From Nocardioides sp. zg-1230 (GTDB taxonomy: Bacteria; Actinomycetota; Actinomycetes; Propionibacteriales; Nocardioidaceae): a stretch of 64,000 bases of DNA. The stretch is from NCBI RefSeq assembly GCF_013155335.1, contig NZ_JABJQZ010000001.1, forward strand, positions 806,001-870,000, given 5' to 3'. Both the position numbers and the translations under genes were made by a program. Shown piece after piece: positions 35,708-43,920 of this stretch. The stretch's first letter is position 1, and each line of letters opens with the position of its first letter. Below the pieces are notes generated by a model. The model was not told the origin of the DNA and did not search any database. It was given only the letters and a program-made list of their open reading frames with translations.

Positions 35708-37021
35708 CTCGATGGACGCCCGGATGGCGCCGGCCTCCTGCTCGACCGTGTCGGCGTCGACGAGGTCGCCGGCCTGCTCGGTGAGGACCGCGACCCACTG
35801 GTCGAGGACGTCCTCGGCGTAGCCGCTGGCGTAGAGCTCCTCGGTCAGGTCGGCCTTCTGCTGCTCGACAAGGTCGGCCCACTCCTCGACCGCGGTGAAG
35901 CGCTCGACGAGGACGTTCGAGCCGCCCGTCGGGCCCGGGCCACCCATCCCGCCGGGACCGCCCTCGGGCATGTCGGTCGGCATCCCCTCCGGGCGCTCGG
36001 GTCGCTCGCCGTCCCCTCCAGGGAGGCCGCCGGGACCACCGGCCCCGCCGAATCCGTCCGGCGACCCGCCGAAGGCGAGGTTGTGGTCCCAGGCCACGAC
36101 GGTGAACGCGCCGGACTCGGCGTCCCAGCGCAGGTACGAGTTGTTGCCGGGGCCGTCGATGTCGTCGAAGTTGTCGACGACCTCCTCGAAGGCGAGGTAG
36201 CGGGCGAAGGCCTGCACGTCGAGCCGCTCGGGCAGCTCGGCGGCGAAGTCCCCGTCGCTGCTGTTGTTGAGGAAGTCCAGGAAGTCGATCAGCGGCGTGA
36301 GGTCGTCGTCGCCGGTCTCCTGGTCGAAGACGCCGGCGTAGGCGTCGGGGTCGTCGCCGCGCCACGACCAGTCGCCGCCGGCCTCGGCCTTGTAGAGCAG
36401 CCCGTCGGTGGCGAAGTTCTCCGCCTCCCAGTCCTCGTCGAGGTTCTGCACGACGAGCCGCAACCGCGCGTCGGTGCCGTTGACGCTGAACGAGGACGCG
36501 ACGGCATGCTCGCTCGCCAGCCCGGCCTCGGCGAGCAGGTCCAGCGCGACGGCCTCGTTGAGCGCGGTCTCCGAGCTGTTGGAGCGGACGACGAGCTCTC
36601 TCCAACCGTCGATCGACCGGTCGTCGACGAACTCGTCCAGCCGGATCAGCCACGGGAGGTCGGTCGGGTCGGCGTCGTCGCTGACGCCGCGCAGCGAGGA
36701 GTTGCCCTTGAGCCGGATGCCGGCGCGCTCGAAGACCTCGCCGTCGATGGTGACGGTGGCCTCGAGCCACTCCTTCTCCCCCGAGTCCTGGTAGGTCTCG
36801 ATCATCGCCGCGACGGCGTCCTCGTCGACCTCGATCTCGATCGAGTGGACCCGGCTCGCGTCCCACACGCCGCTGCCGTCGGCGACGTCGCGGGCGGCGG
36901 TCGTCGCGCCGGTGGTGGCCACGGCGCCGGGCTCGGAGGACGTGCCGACGGCGCACCCGCCGAGGGTGAGGGACGCGACGACGGCAAGGGCCAGCGGTCG
37001 GCGTACGAATCGAGGTCTCAT
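35702..37021 (-). CDS. CotH-family lipoprotein (protein-kinase-like)
   Basis: A 439-residue lipoprotein with lipobox LGGC near residue 22. CotH features follow: IRLKGNSSLRG, DLPWLIRLDEFVDDRSIDGWRELVVRSNSSETALNEAVALDLLAEAGL, FARYLAFEEVVDNFDDIDGPGNNSYLRWD and FTVVAWDHNLAFGG. These match the atypical kinase core of CotH, including the N-x-Y-L and W-D-x-x metal-binding region. A Gly/Pro-rich insert (about 340-375) interrupts the end. Its ATG overlaps the VTC gene (ATGA). Confidence 0.9.
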   Translation of the reverse strand: MRPRFVRRPLALAVVASLTLGGCAVGTSSEPGAVATTGATTAARDVADGSGVWDASRVHSIEIEVDEDAVAAMIETYQDSGEKEWLEATVTIDGEVFERAGIRLKGNSSLRGVSDDADPTDLPWLIRLDEFVDDRSIDGWRELVVRSNSSETALNEAVALDLLAEAGLASEHAVASSFSVNGTDARLRLVVQNLDEDWEAENFATDGLLYKAEAGGDWSWRGDDPDAYAGVFDQETGDDDLTPLIDFLDFLNNSSDGDFAAELPERLDVQAFARYLAFEEVVDNFDDIDGPGNNSYLRWDAESGAFTVVAWDHNLAFGGSPDGFGGAGGPGGLPGGDGERPERPEGMPTDMPEGGPGGMGGPGPTGGSNVLVERFTAVEEWADLVEQQKADLTEELYASGYAEDVLDQWVAVLTEQAGDLVDADTVEQEAGAIRASIEG

Positions 37022-37785
37022 GCGAGGGCTCCTTCACGGAGGGTCAGGTGGTCGGCCAGGTGGCGGGTGGTGACGCGGTGCCAGCGGTTGCCGCGGAGCG
37101 CGGGAATCAGCAGCGCCAGCCCGGTGGCGTACTTGGAGATCCGCACGGGCCGGTGGCCGAGCTCCCACAGGCGCCGGTCGAGCGGGCCGGGGCGCGGCGT
37201 GCCGGACTTGGTCTCGACGACCAGCACGTCGCCGACCTCAGCGGTGCCGTGGCCCGAGACCCAGCGCAGCCCGCGGTCGAGGGTCGCGCGGCCGGCGTCG
37301 CCGGGCAGGAGAAGGGTGGTACGCCGATAGGTGGTGTGGAGCGTCGCGACGAGGCCGGACGGGTCGACGTCGTGGACCTGCGCGGCGCCGAGCCGGTCAC
37401 GCACCCAGGCTGCAGCGGGGCCGGCCACGTCGGCCCCGTCGTGGGGCAGCCGCTCCTTGACGGTGCTGCCACGCGGGCCGCGGGTCTTGACCTCGAGCCA
37501 GCGCTCGCCGGTGTCGGCGTACACCCGGGTGCGCACCTTCCAGCGGCGGCGCCGGCGGTTGGCAGCACAGGTCCAGCTGTCGAGCTCGACGGTGTCGAGG
37601 TACGTCGACTCGTAGCGCGAGCTGCGGCGGCCGTCGATCTCGAGCACCCGCAGCCCCACGATGCCCACCACTGCATCGAGCTCGGAGGCGGGGACGACGT
37701 ACTTGCGGTCGGTCCTGGTCAGCAGCTCCGCGCGGTCGTTGAGCTCCTCGAGCGAGACCGCGGGGAGGTGGTTCAGCGCGCTCAT
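37018..37785 (-). CDS. VTC-domain protein (polyphosphate polymerase-like)
   Basis: A 255-residue protein with the VTC/TTM tunnel fold: LLTRTDRKYVVPASELDAVV, RYESTYLDTVELDSWTCAANRRRRRWKVRTRVY, GERWLEVKTRGPRGSTVKERL and VLVVETKSGTPRPGPLDRRLWELGHRPVRISKYATGL. The basic and acidic strand residues needed for triphosphate binding (RxDRKY, KVRxRxY, EVKT, ETK, KY) are in place. It overlaps both neighbours by 4 bp, giving a DUF4956-VTC-CotH operon. Confidence 0.9.
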   Translation of the reverse strand: MSALNHLPAVSLEELNDRAELLTRTDRKYVVPASELDAVVGIVGLRVLEIDGRRSSRYESTYLDTVELDSWTCAANRRRRRWKVRTRVYADTGERWLEVKTRGPRGSTVKERLPHDGADVAGPAAAWVRDRLGAAQVHDVDPSGLVATLHTTYRRTTLLLPGDAGRATLDRGLRWVSGHGTAEVGDVLVVETKSGTPRPGPLDRRLWELGHRPVRISKYATGLALLIPALRGNRWHRVTTRHLADHLTLREGALA

Positions 37786-38381
37786 CGGGTCACGGCCGGT
37801 ACGTCGTGGCGCTCGGCGCGCGGCATGGCCGGGCGGGGCGCGAGGGCGTAGTGGACCTCGACCGTGGTGGTGTCGTCGACGAGGTCGACACGGATCGGGG
37901 TGACCCGGTTGACCTTCGCGTCCAGGAGCAGCTCGAGGCGGCTGACCAGCTCGCGCTCGTCGGTGACGGCGTGGTCGAGCACGACGACCTGCCGCAGGCC
38001 GGTGGCGTGCAGCAGACGGCTGTCGGCGAGGGCGAGCACGAGGACGAGACCGACCATGAGCGCGATCGAGAGGCCCACGTCGCCGGTGCCGAGACCACCG
38101 AGCAGGCCGATGGCGAGGGCGGCGAAGTAGTAGGCGATCTCGTGCTGGCCGAGCTCGTCGGAGCGGAGTCGGATGATCGACAGCACCCCGAAGAGTCCGA
38201 GGCCCAGCCCGACGGTCGCGGCGCTGTTCGCCAGCACGATGGTCACGGCGAGCACGCCGACGTTGACCGCGACGAACGCGGTGACGAGGTCGGCGCGACG
38301 GTGGCGCGGGTAGTAGACGGCGAGGGCGAGCACCAGCACGGCGATGAGGTCGGCGGCGGCGAGGAGGTAGGTGGGGTCCAT
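37782..38381 (-). CDS. DUF4956 membrane protein
   Basis: A 199-residue protein with an N-terminal bundle of membrane helices (LLAAADLIAVLVLALAVYY, LVTAFVAVNVGVLAVTIVL, VGLGLGLFGVLSIIRLRSDEL, ALAIGLLGGLG, IALMVGLVLVLALA). A soluble ferredoxin-like tail follows (ELVSRLELLLDAKVNRVTPIRVDLVDDTTTVEVHYAL). This fits DUF4956. It is the first gene of the DUF4956-VTC-CotH operon, with its stop overlapping the VTC start. Confidence 0.9.
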   Translation of the reverse strand: MDPTYLLAAADLIAVLVLALAVYYPRHRRADLVTAFVAVNVGVLAVTIVLANSAATVGLGLGLFGVLSIIRLRSDELGQHEIAYYFAALAIGLLGGLGTGDVGLSIALMVGLVLVLALADSRLLHATGLRQVVVLDHAVTDERELVSRLELLLDAKVNRVTPIRVDLVDDTTTVEVHYALAPRPAMPRAERHDVPAVTR

Positions 38382-38469
38382 GCGGGGAACGGTCGCCGGT
38401 CGACCTGTCGGTGGCCTGCCGCGATCCTGTGACGGGTCTGTGAGGGCGCCCCTGCGACAATCGACCCTC

Positions 38470-38829
38470 GTGGACGGACCCCTGCCCCTCGCGCTGCTCG
38501 TCGCCTCGCTCCTCTTCGCCGTGGTCGTGCTGGTCTACGTCGTTCTCGACCGCACACCGGACTGGGGGCTGCTCGGCTTCGCCGCGGTCATCGAGGCCGC
38601 GACGCTGGTGCTGCTGGTCGTCGCAGCGGTGCAGGTCGGCGACGCCGACCTCTCCGGGCCGTCGGCGATCACGCTGTTCGGCTACCTGGCGGCCGGGCTC
38701 GTGCTGCTGCCGCTCGGTTTTGCCTGGTCGCTGGCCGAGCGCAGCCGCGGCGCCACCGCCGTGCTGATGGTCGCGGGTCTTACCCAGGCCTTCGTCGTCG
38801 TACGCGCCCTGCAGGTGTGGCAGTCGTGA
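38470..38829 (+). CDS. Small membrane protein, function unknown
   Basis: A 119-residue protein with four membrane helices (LLVASLLFAVVVLVYVVLD, LLGFAAVIEAATLVLLVVAAV, ITLFGYLAAGLVLLPLGFAW, ATAVLMVAGLTQAFVVVRAL). GTG at 38470 is chosen because the first helix starts soon after and the upstream frame reads Arg-rich. Its stop overlaps the next gene (GTGA), so the two membrane proteins are probably made together. Confidence 0.72.
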   Translation: MDGPLPLALLVASLLFAVVVLVYVVLDRTPDWGLLGFAAVIEAATLVLLVVAAVQVGDADLSGPSAITLFGYLAAGLVLLPLGFAWSLAERSRGATAVLMVAGLTQAFVVVRALQVWQS

Positions 38830-39230
38830 CCCGCACCGCCACCTCCACCTCCGCGGGCCTCGGCCGCGCCCTCGTCGCGGTGTACGGCGTCTTCGCCCTC
38901 GCCGCGACCGCCCGCTCGCTCGTGCAGCTGGCCACCAAGGCCGACGAGGCGCCGCTGGCGTACGCCCTCTCGGCCGTGGCCGCGCTCGTGTACGTCGCCG
39001 CCACCCTCGGCCTCGCGGAGGTCGGGCCGAACCCCCGCCGGCTGGCCTGGGCTGCGGTGGGCTTCGAGCTCGTCGGGGTGCTCACTGTCGGCACGTTGAC
39101 CGTGCTCGACCCGGAGCTGTTCCCGGACGCGACCGTGTGGTCGGACTACGGCGCGGGGTACGGCTGGCTGCCGCTCGTGCTGCCCTTCGTCGGCATCGCG
39201 TGGCTCTGGCACACGCGGGGACGGGACTGA
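38826..39230 (+). CDS. Small membrane protein, function unknown
   Basis: A 134-residue protein with four membrane segments (ALVAVYGVFALAATARSLVQL, LAYALSAVAALVYVAATLGL, RLAWAAVGFELVGVLTVGTL, WLPLVLPFVGIAWLWHT). It is coupled to the preceding membrane protein gene by a GTGA overlap; a GTG three codons earlier is also possible. The segment before the last helix reads PELFPDATVWSDYG. Confidence 0.75.
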   Translation: MTRTATSTSAGLGRALVAVYGVFALAATARSLVQLATKADEAPLAYALSAVAALVYVAATLGLAEVGPNPRRLAWAAVGFELVGVLTVGTLTVLDPELFPDATVWSDYGAGYGWLPLVLPFVGIAWLWHTRGRD

Positions 39231-39248
39231 GTCGCCGAGGACACGCTC

Positions 39249-39608
39249 CTAGGTCGACGAACGACCCGCGTGGTGCGCGCGGTAGGGCTGGTAGAGCCGC
39301 CCCAGGAACGACTCGAGCTCCGCTGCGAGGTCGTCGTCCAGGGACGGGAACGAGAAGGTCGCCTTGCCGGTCCGGCGCTTCCGGAGCTCCTCCGAGGAGC
39401 CCTCGAGCGCCTCCGGCCACGTGTCCACGGCGATCGCGTACAGGCTCACCTTGGTGGTGCTCCGCTTGACGGCTGCGAAGTAGTCGTGGGCGCCGGAGCC
39501 GGGCCATCGCAGGGACGGCATGCCGTAGATGGTCGCGTCCTCGAGCTCGTCCCGGTAGGGCTCGAGGAGCGCCCAGATCCGGGCTTCGACCGCGTCGAGG
39601 TCTGCCAT
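39249..39608 (-). CDS. DUF1801-type protein
   Basis: A 119-residue single-domain protein with the DUF1801 pattern: IWALLEPYRDELEDATIYGMPSLRWPG, HDYFAAVKRSTTKVSLYAIAVDTWPEALEG and GKATFSFPSLDDDLAAELESFL. Function is unknown. ATG at 39608 is preferred over a GTG two codons upstream. It lies 19 bp upstream of the acyltransferase gene on the same... strand order (minus), with that gene being downstream by transcription only if read through from 40977, so no operon is implied. Confidence 0.8.
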   Translation of the reverse strand: MADLDAVEARIWALLEPYRDELEDATIYGMPSLRWPGSGAHDYFAAVKRSTTKVSLYAIAVDTWPEALEGSSEELRKRRTGKATFSFPSLDDDLAAELESFLGRLYQPYRAHHAGRSST

Positions 39609-39627
39609 CGTCACGAGTGTAGGAGCC

Positions 39628-40977
39628 CTACGGCTCGAGACCGGCGATCACGCCCAGCTCGTCACGCAGACCGGCCAGGAGCACGTCGAGGTCGGGGAAA
39701 CCGTCGGGATCGACGACGGCGGTGACGGTCACCGTGCCGGCGTAGGAGAGCACCTCGAAGTACGCCGTCACGTTGCCGCTCTCCGACAGCGCGATCGGCA
39801 CCGCGGCGCGGACCGGGCGTCCGGCGAGGTGCACCGTCTGCTCGGGACCGCGCACGTGGCTCACCAGGGTGTGCAGCCGCTGCTGGTGACGCATGTACCA
39901 GCGGAAGCCACCCAGGGCGGCCAGCGGCCGGAACAGCCCGCCCAGCAGGGCGATCGGCGGTGGCCCGCTCGCGTCGGACCGATGGCGACGTACGTGGCTG
40001 GAGACGGCGAGCAGCCGGCTGCGGGTGTCGTCGGTGGCCGGGACGGTGACGAGCATCGGGCTGACCATGTTGCCGAGCGAGGCGGTGTCGTCGCTGCGCC
40101 GGCCGGAGACCGGTACGGCGATCACCACCGCGTCGACCGCCTCGCCCCGTGCGCGCAGCACCCGCTGCAGCGCACCGGCGACCGCGGCGAGCACGGCGTC
40201 GTTGCCGGTGGCCCCGAACCGGTGGGCGGCCTCCCGCAGCGCCCGGCCGTCGACGGACACCACCCCGATCGCGCGCCGCGGCCCGGTCGGCCGGAGCAAC
40301 GAGCACGGTGCGACGCGCGGCGGGACGAGCCCGCCGGCGGCGGCGAAGGAACGGCGTACCTGCCGGAGCCACCACGAGAAGCGGCCCAGTGACCGCACGC
40401 GCGTGCGCCAGGCGTCGCGGGCGAGCGCGCGGGCCGTCGGACGGTGCCGCGGGAACGGTTGCTCCGGGGCGGGTCCACCGGGGTCGACAAGGGCCACGAG
40501 GACGGCCAGGCCGCCGACCCCGTCGGCGAGGACGTGGTGCAGGACCAGCACCAGGCTCGTGGAACCGTCCGCACGGCCCGTGACGACCACGGCCGACCAC
40601 AGCGGCGCGTCCACCGGCAGGGGCTCGGCGACCACGGCCAGGACGGTGTCGAGGAAGGCCTGCTCGTCCCCCGGAGACCGGCACGCGACGTGGCGCACGT
40701 GTCGGCGTACGTCGAAGCGCGCGTCGTCGACCCAGATCGGCCCGCCGCAGCCCCACGGGGTGGGCACCAGGCGCTGCCGCATCCGCGGGATCGTCGTCAG
40801 CCGCTCACCGACCAGCCGCGTCACCGTCGCGACGTCGACAGGCGTCGAGCCCGGCTCAAGGACCAGCGCCACGCCGATCTGCTCCGCACGGCCGCCACCC
40901 TCCATGGCGAGGAAGGCACGGTCCGCGGTACTGGCGCGCTCGATGCTCGGCCCGCGGACGTGGAGTCGGGTGCTCAC
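39628..40977 (-). CDS. Wax ester synthase/diacylglycerol acyltransferase (WS/DGAT)
   Basis: A 449-residue acyltransferase. The catalytic HHxxxDG motif reads LHHVLADGVGG. Other WS/DGAT marks are ERASTADRAFLAMEGG at the N-terminus, GNMVSPMLVTVPATDDTRSRLLAVSSHV, and the C-terminal VSHVRGPEQTVHLAGRPVRAAVPIALSESGNVTAYFEVLSYAG. It would make triacylglycerol or wax ester from acyl-CoA. GTG at 40977 is chosen because the family sequence begins there (STRLHVRGPSIERAS); the frame runs on upstream without conserved sequence. It is upstream of the DUF1801 gene on the same strand, 19 bp apart. Confidence 0.9.
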   Translation of the reverse strand: MSTRLHVRGPSIERASTADRAFLAMEGGGRAEQIGVALVLEPGSTPVDVATVTRLVGERLTTIPRMRQRLVPTPWGCGGPIWVDDARFDVRRHVRHVACRSPGDEQAFLDTVLAVVAEPLPVDAPLWSAVVVTGRADGSTSLVLVLHHVLADGVGGLAVLVALVDPGGPAPEQPFPRHRPTARALARDAWRTRVRSLGRFSWWLRQVRRSFAAAGGLVPPRVAPCSLLRPTGPRRAIGVVSVDGRALREAAHRFGATGNDAVLAAVAGALQRVLRARGEAVDAVVIAVPVSGRRSDDTASLGNMVSPMLVTVPATDDTRSRLLAVSSHVRRHRSDASGPPPIALLGGLFRPLAALGGFRWYMRHQQRLHTLVSHVRGPEQTVHLAGRPVRAAVPIALSESGNVTAYFEVLSYAGTVTVTAVVDPDGFPDLDVLLAGLRDELGVIAGLEP

Positions 40978-41104
40978 ACGAGCAGACTGCCTCCGCCTAC
41001 GCGCACCCCTGTAGGGGACAACGTCACGTCCTGGGCCGGGCACACATGGCGCCCAGCAGGTGGGGAACAGGAGGTCATCCATTCGCGACCGAGGGGATGA
41101 CCCG

Positions 41105-41407
41105 ATGACCAGCCCGGACGAGACGACTACCGAACCAGCCGCCACCGAGCGGAGGTCGACGCCCAACGCGTCCGGTCCGCAGGGAGCGGCGGGCGGGATG
41201 GGCTCCAGCAGCGAGCGTGTCGGCCACACCGGCCCGGGACAGGTCGGCGCGGACGGCCTGCGGGACACCTCGGTGCAGGACACCCCTGAGGACGCACCCC
41301 CGGAGCAGAGCCCCGGTGGCGAGGAGCCCCAGCCGGACGGGATCGCGCCCAAGGCGGGCTATCCCAGCCTCGACCCGCGGCACGAGGACAAGCCCTACAA
41401 GGGCTGA
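41105..41407 (+). CDS. Small disordered acidic protein
   Basis: A 100-residue protein built almost wholly of Gly, Pro, Ser, Thr, Glu, Asp and Gln (TSPDETTTEPAATERRS, EDAPPEQSPGGEEPQPDG), so it is intrinsically disordered. There is no signal peptide or membrane segment. GAGGGG lies about 8 nt before the ATG. Such proteins occur widely in Nocardioides-like genomes but no role is known to me. It is divergent from the acyltransferase gene. Confidence 0.65.
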   Translation: MTSPDETTTEPAATERRSTPNASGPQGAAGGMGSSSERVGHTGPGQVGADGLRDTSVQDTPEDAPPEQSPGGEEPQPDGIAPKAGYPSLDPRHEDKPYKG

Positions 41408-41428
41408 CGCGACGGCCGCTGGGCCGGC

Positions 41429-42637
41429 CTAGCCGCACTGCAAGGTGGCCAGCGCCTCTTCCGGCTCACCCGGGCTGCGGGCGAGGTAGTAGAGCTGGCC
41501 GACGTCCCCCCACATCATGTCCGCGGCGTCGTCGGAGGCCACTTGGAGCACGAGCTGCCAGCCGGTGGCCGCGGCCTGCACCTGCGGGTCGTCCCACTCG
41601 AAGGGCTCACCGGTGAGCCCACGGTGCAGCTGTTCGACCTCCATCTCCACCGCGTTCTGCTGGGGGCAGGCGTGGCCCCCGATCTGGTGGGTGTCGTACC
41701 CACCGTGCGGAAGCTCGTGGAGGGCGTCGTAGAGCGCTGCCACGGGCGGCGCGGGGACGCCCGGCCGGGGGCCCACGAGCCCGGCCCTCGCCCAGACCGC
41801 CTCGGCGGTCGGCGACTCGCGGCCCGGCCAGGTCATGGTCCTGACAGCTGTCAGCGCGACAGCGGGGAAGGGCGTGAGGCCGGGCGGGGCAGGCGTCGCG
41901 AGGTGCATGCGGTCGTGCGGTGCGGCCTGGTCCGGGTGCAGGTGCATCACCCGGGATCCGGGGCGCGTCGTCGGGTCCCACGTCCCGACCGCGCTGGTGA
42001 AGTCGTCGAAGGCGCCGTCGAAGTAGAAGAACGCGAGGCGGCCGGTGGTCGGGAGACCGAGCTCGGGCAGCATCGCCGCCACGGCCTCGCACTCGAAGGT
42101 GAGGACGTGGCTCAGCGGGCCGTGACCGTCCCACACCGGCCACGAGTTGATCGGCAGGCTCGGCAGGCCCCCGAGCTGGCCCACCACCGGATCCCCCTCC
42201 GCCGCGTGCTCGAGTCGGAGCGCCGGCCGCAGCAGGGCGAGGAAGTCCTGCGGCGCGGCGCCCGGGAGGTGCTCGTGCGCCAACGCGGTGACCGCGGTGA
42301 GCCGTTCCGCGGTCTCGTCACGCGTGCGCGGCGAGGGCTCCGCCTCGGTCTCAGCCCTCGCTCCGACGACGTGCTCCACCACCCCGCGGCGCGGGTCTGC
42401 CCGCAGCACCACGGTCGAGGTCCGGCCGTGGACGTCCTGGAGCTCCAGGATCGCGTCCAGGGAGCCGTCTCGTGCGAGGCGGATGCCGTCGGTGCGGCTG
42501 CCGAACCCCTTGGCCGAGCTCCCCAGGAGCGCCATCTGGGGCAGCATCTCCTCGTGGTGCAGCCGCATCCGCTCCTGGAGCTCTCGCGTCAGGGCGTCAT
42601 GCCGCGCCATGAGCTCGTCGTACCGATCGGCTGCCAC
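41429..42637 (-). CDS. DUF1963 (YwqG-like) protein with N-terminal coiled coil
   Basis: A 402-residue relative of the protein at 21223. An extra N-terminal part holds a helical stretch (YDELMARHDALTRELQERMRLHHEEML) and a small beta segment (LDAILELQDVHGRTSTVVLRADPRRG). The DUF1963 domain follows: VVGQLGGLPSLPINSWPVWDGHGPLSHVLTFE, GRLAFFYFDGA, and LVLQVASDDAADMMWGDVGQLYYLAR. GTG at 42637 is used with AGGAA upstream; an in-frame ATG lies 9 codons later. Function unknown. Confidence 0.82.
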   Translation of the reverse strand: MAADRYDELMARHDALTRELQERMRLHHEEMLPQMALLGSSAKGFGSRTDGIRLARDGSLDAILELQDVHGRTSTVVLRADPRRGVVEHVVGARAETEAEPSPRTRDETAERLTAVTALAHEHLPGAAPQDFLALLRPALRLEHAAEGDPVVGQLGGLPSLPINSWPVWDGHGPLSHVLTFECEAVAAMLPELGLPTTGRLAFFYFDGAFDDFTSAVGTWDPTTRPGSRVMHLHPDQAAPHDRMHLATPAPPGLTPFPAVALTAVRTMTWPGRESPTAEAVWARAGLVGPRPGVPAPPVAALYDALHELPHGGYDTHQIGGHACPQQNAVEMEVEQLHRGLTGEPFEWDDPQVQAAATGWQLVLQVASDDAADMMWGDVGQLYYLARSPGEPEEALATLQCG

Positions 42638-42704
42638 AGGGCGTTCCTACCACTCCGAGGAGGCGCATGCGGCGGGTTCGTGCACCCTGGCCGCGTGCCT
42701 ACCT

Positions 42705-43364
42705 CTATGAGGTGAGCAGCTTCCAGTGCCCCTCGGAGATGACCTCGACCGCGCCGTCGGTGACCGCGATCGCCGACTGGTCGTCGAGGGCGTAGGCGGG
42801 CCCGCCGATGTCGGCCGACCAGCGCTCTGCGTCGGCCAGGGAGTTCTCCGGGAAGACGTCCAGGTGCGGGAAGATGGAGAAGTCCACGACACCGAGGGCG
42901 CGGTCGTCCGGAGCGGACGCCCAGCCCACGAAGTCGTCGCCGACCCGCGGGGTCATCACCATGCTGCCGGCACTGACCCCGACCCAGACCGTGTCGGTGA
43001 GCTGTGGCAGGAGGTCGGCGAAGCCGGACTCGCGCATCCAGTGGCACAGGTACGCCGTCTCGCCGCCGGCGACGAGCAGCACGTCAGCCTGCTCCACCCA
43101 CGGCACCCAGACGTCCTTGCCGGTCGCGGCCAACGCGCTCAGCTCGAGGACGCCGAGCGACTTCCAGCCCAGGGAGGTCATGCCGCCCCAGGCCCGCCCG
43201 GTCAGGTAGTCCGGTGCCGCCGGCGGCACCTCCCGGGGGCAGCCCCACAGGGCCGTCGGGATGCAGAGCGCCGTGGAGTCGGCGATCGGCTTGCCCAGCA
43301 GCTCGACCAGCGACGCCTCGATGCTGGCATTCGTGATGCCACCGGACGTGAGCAGCAGCTTCAT
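42705..43364 (-). CDS. Peptidase E-like protein (family S51)
   Basis: A 219-residue class I glutamine-amidotransferase-like peptidase. MKLLLTSGGITNASIEASLVELL opens the fold, LLVAGGETAYLCHWMRESG follows, and the nucleophile Ser lies in VGVSAGSMVMTP. Asp and His residues lie in the later PHLDVFPEN segment. Family members cleave Asp-X dipeptides or act on cyanophycin-like peptides. ATG at 43364 is chosen because GGGAGG lies 5 nt upstream. Confidence 0.88.
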   Translation of the reverse strand: MKLLLTSGGITNASIEASLVELLGKPIADSTALCIPTALWGCPREVPPAAPDYLTGRAWGGMTSLGWKSLGVLELSALAATGKDVWVPWVEQADVLLVAGGETAYLCHWMRESGFADLLPQLTDTVWVGVSAGSMVMTPRVGDDFVGWASAPDDRALGVVDFSIFPHLDVFPENSLADAERWSADIGGPAYALDDQSAIAVTDGAVEVISEGHWKLLTS

Positions 43365-43437
43365 GAGCCCTCCCGAGTCGGCCGCCAGTGGATCACGGTG
43401 AGGCATCATGGGGACAGCCCTCGTCCCAGGAGCAACC

Positions 43438-43845
43438 GTGGTCGACATCCGGTTCTATCAGGCGGCCGTCGTCGTGATCCCGATCCTCGTGGTCGCCGCT
43501 GCCTTCATGAGCCGCGACCTCGATCCCGAGGGTCGGCAGTCGGGACGGGAGCCCCGCTGGCTGGGCGGGTTGGGCATCACCGGGGCGATCGTCGCGGCCT
43601 GTCTCGTCCTCGTCGCGGAGCTCCTCGCGCTCGGGTCGCTGGCCGCCGGCGAAACAGCAGCGTGGACGTTCGTCGTCGTACTCACCGCCATCACCCTGCT
43701 CTCCGCGGGCCTCGCGGTCATGGCCGTGCACCAGCTGGTCGAGCCCCTGCGCGGAACGTGGCTGCAGGGGATCGAGTGGCTGGTCATCGTGACGACCGCG
43801 GTCTTCGCCGCAGCGGCGATCAGCCTCGCCTTCCTGGAGACGTGA
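43438..43845 (+). CDS. Small membrane protein, function unknown
   Basis: A 135-residue protein with four predicted membrane helices (YQAAVVVIPILVVAAAFM, GLGITGAIVAACLVLVAELLAL, WTFVVVLTAITLLSAGLAVM, WLVIVTTAVFAAAAISLAFL). GTG at 43438 has AGGAG 5 nt upstream; an in-frame ATG at 43408 with GTGAGG is an alternative. It is divergent from the peptidase E gene and followed by a strong terminator. Confidence 0.72.
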   Translation: MVDIRFYQAAVVVIPILVVAAAFMSRDLDPEGRQSGREPRWLGGLGITGAIVAACLVLVAELLALGSLAAGETAAWTFVVVLTAITLLSAGLAVMAVHQLVEPLRGTWLQGIEWLVIVTTAVFAAAAISLAFLET

Positions 43846-43868
43846 GCACCACGCGCCACCACGCGACA

Positions 43869-43897
43869 GACCCCGGGGCCGTGGAGGCCCCGGGGTC
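43869..43897. terminator. Bidirectional terminator hairpin
   Basis: A 12-bp perfect GC-rich stem (43869-43880 with 43886-43897) and a 5-nt loop lie between the converging membrane protein gene and LVIVD gene. Confidence 0.8.
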
Positions 43898-43920
43898 CGG
43901 AATGTTGCGCGTCTGGCAGG

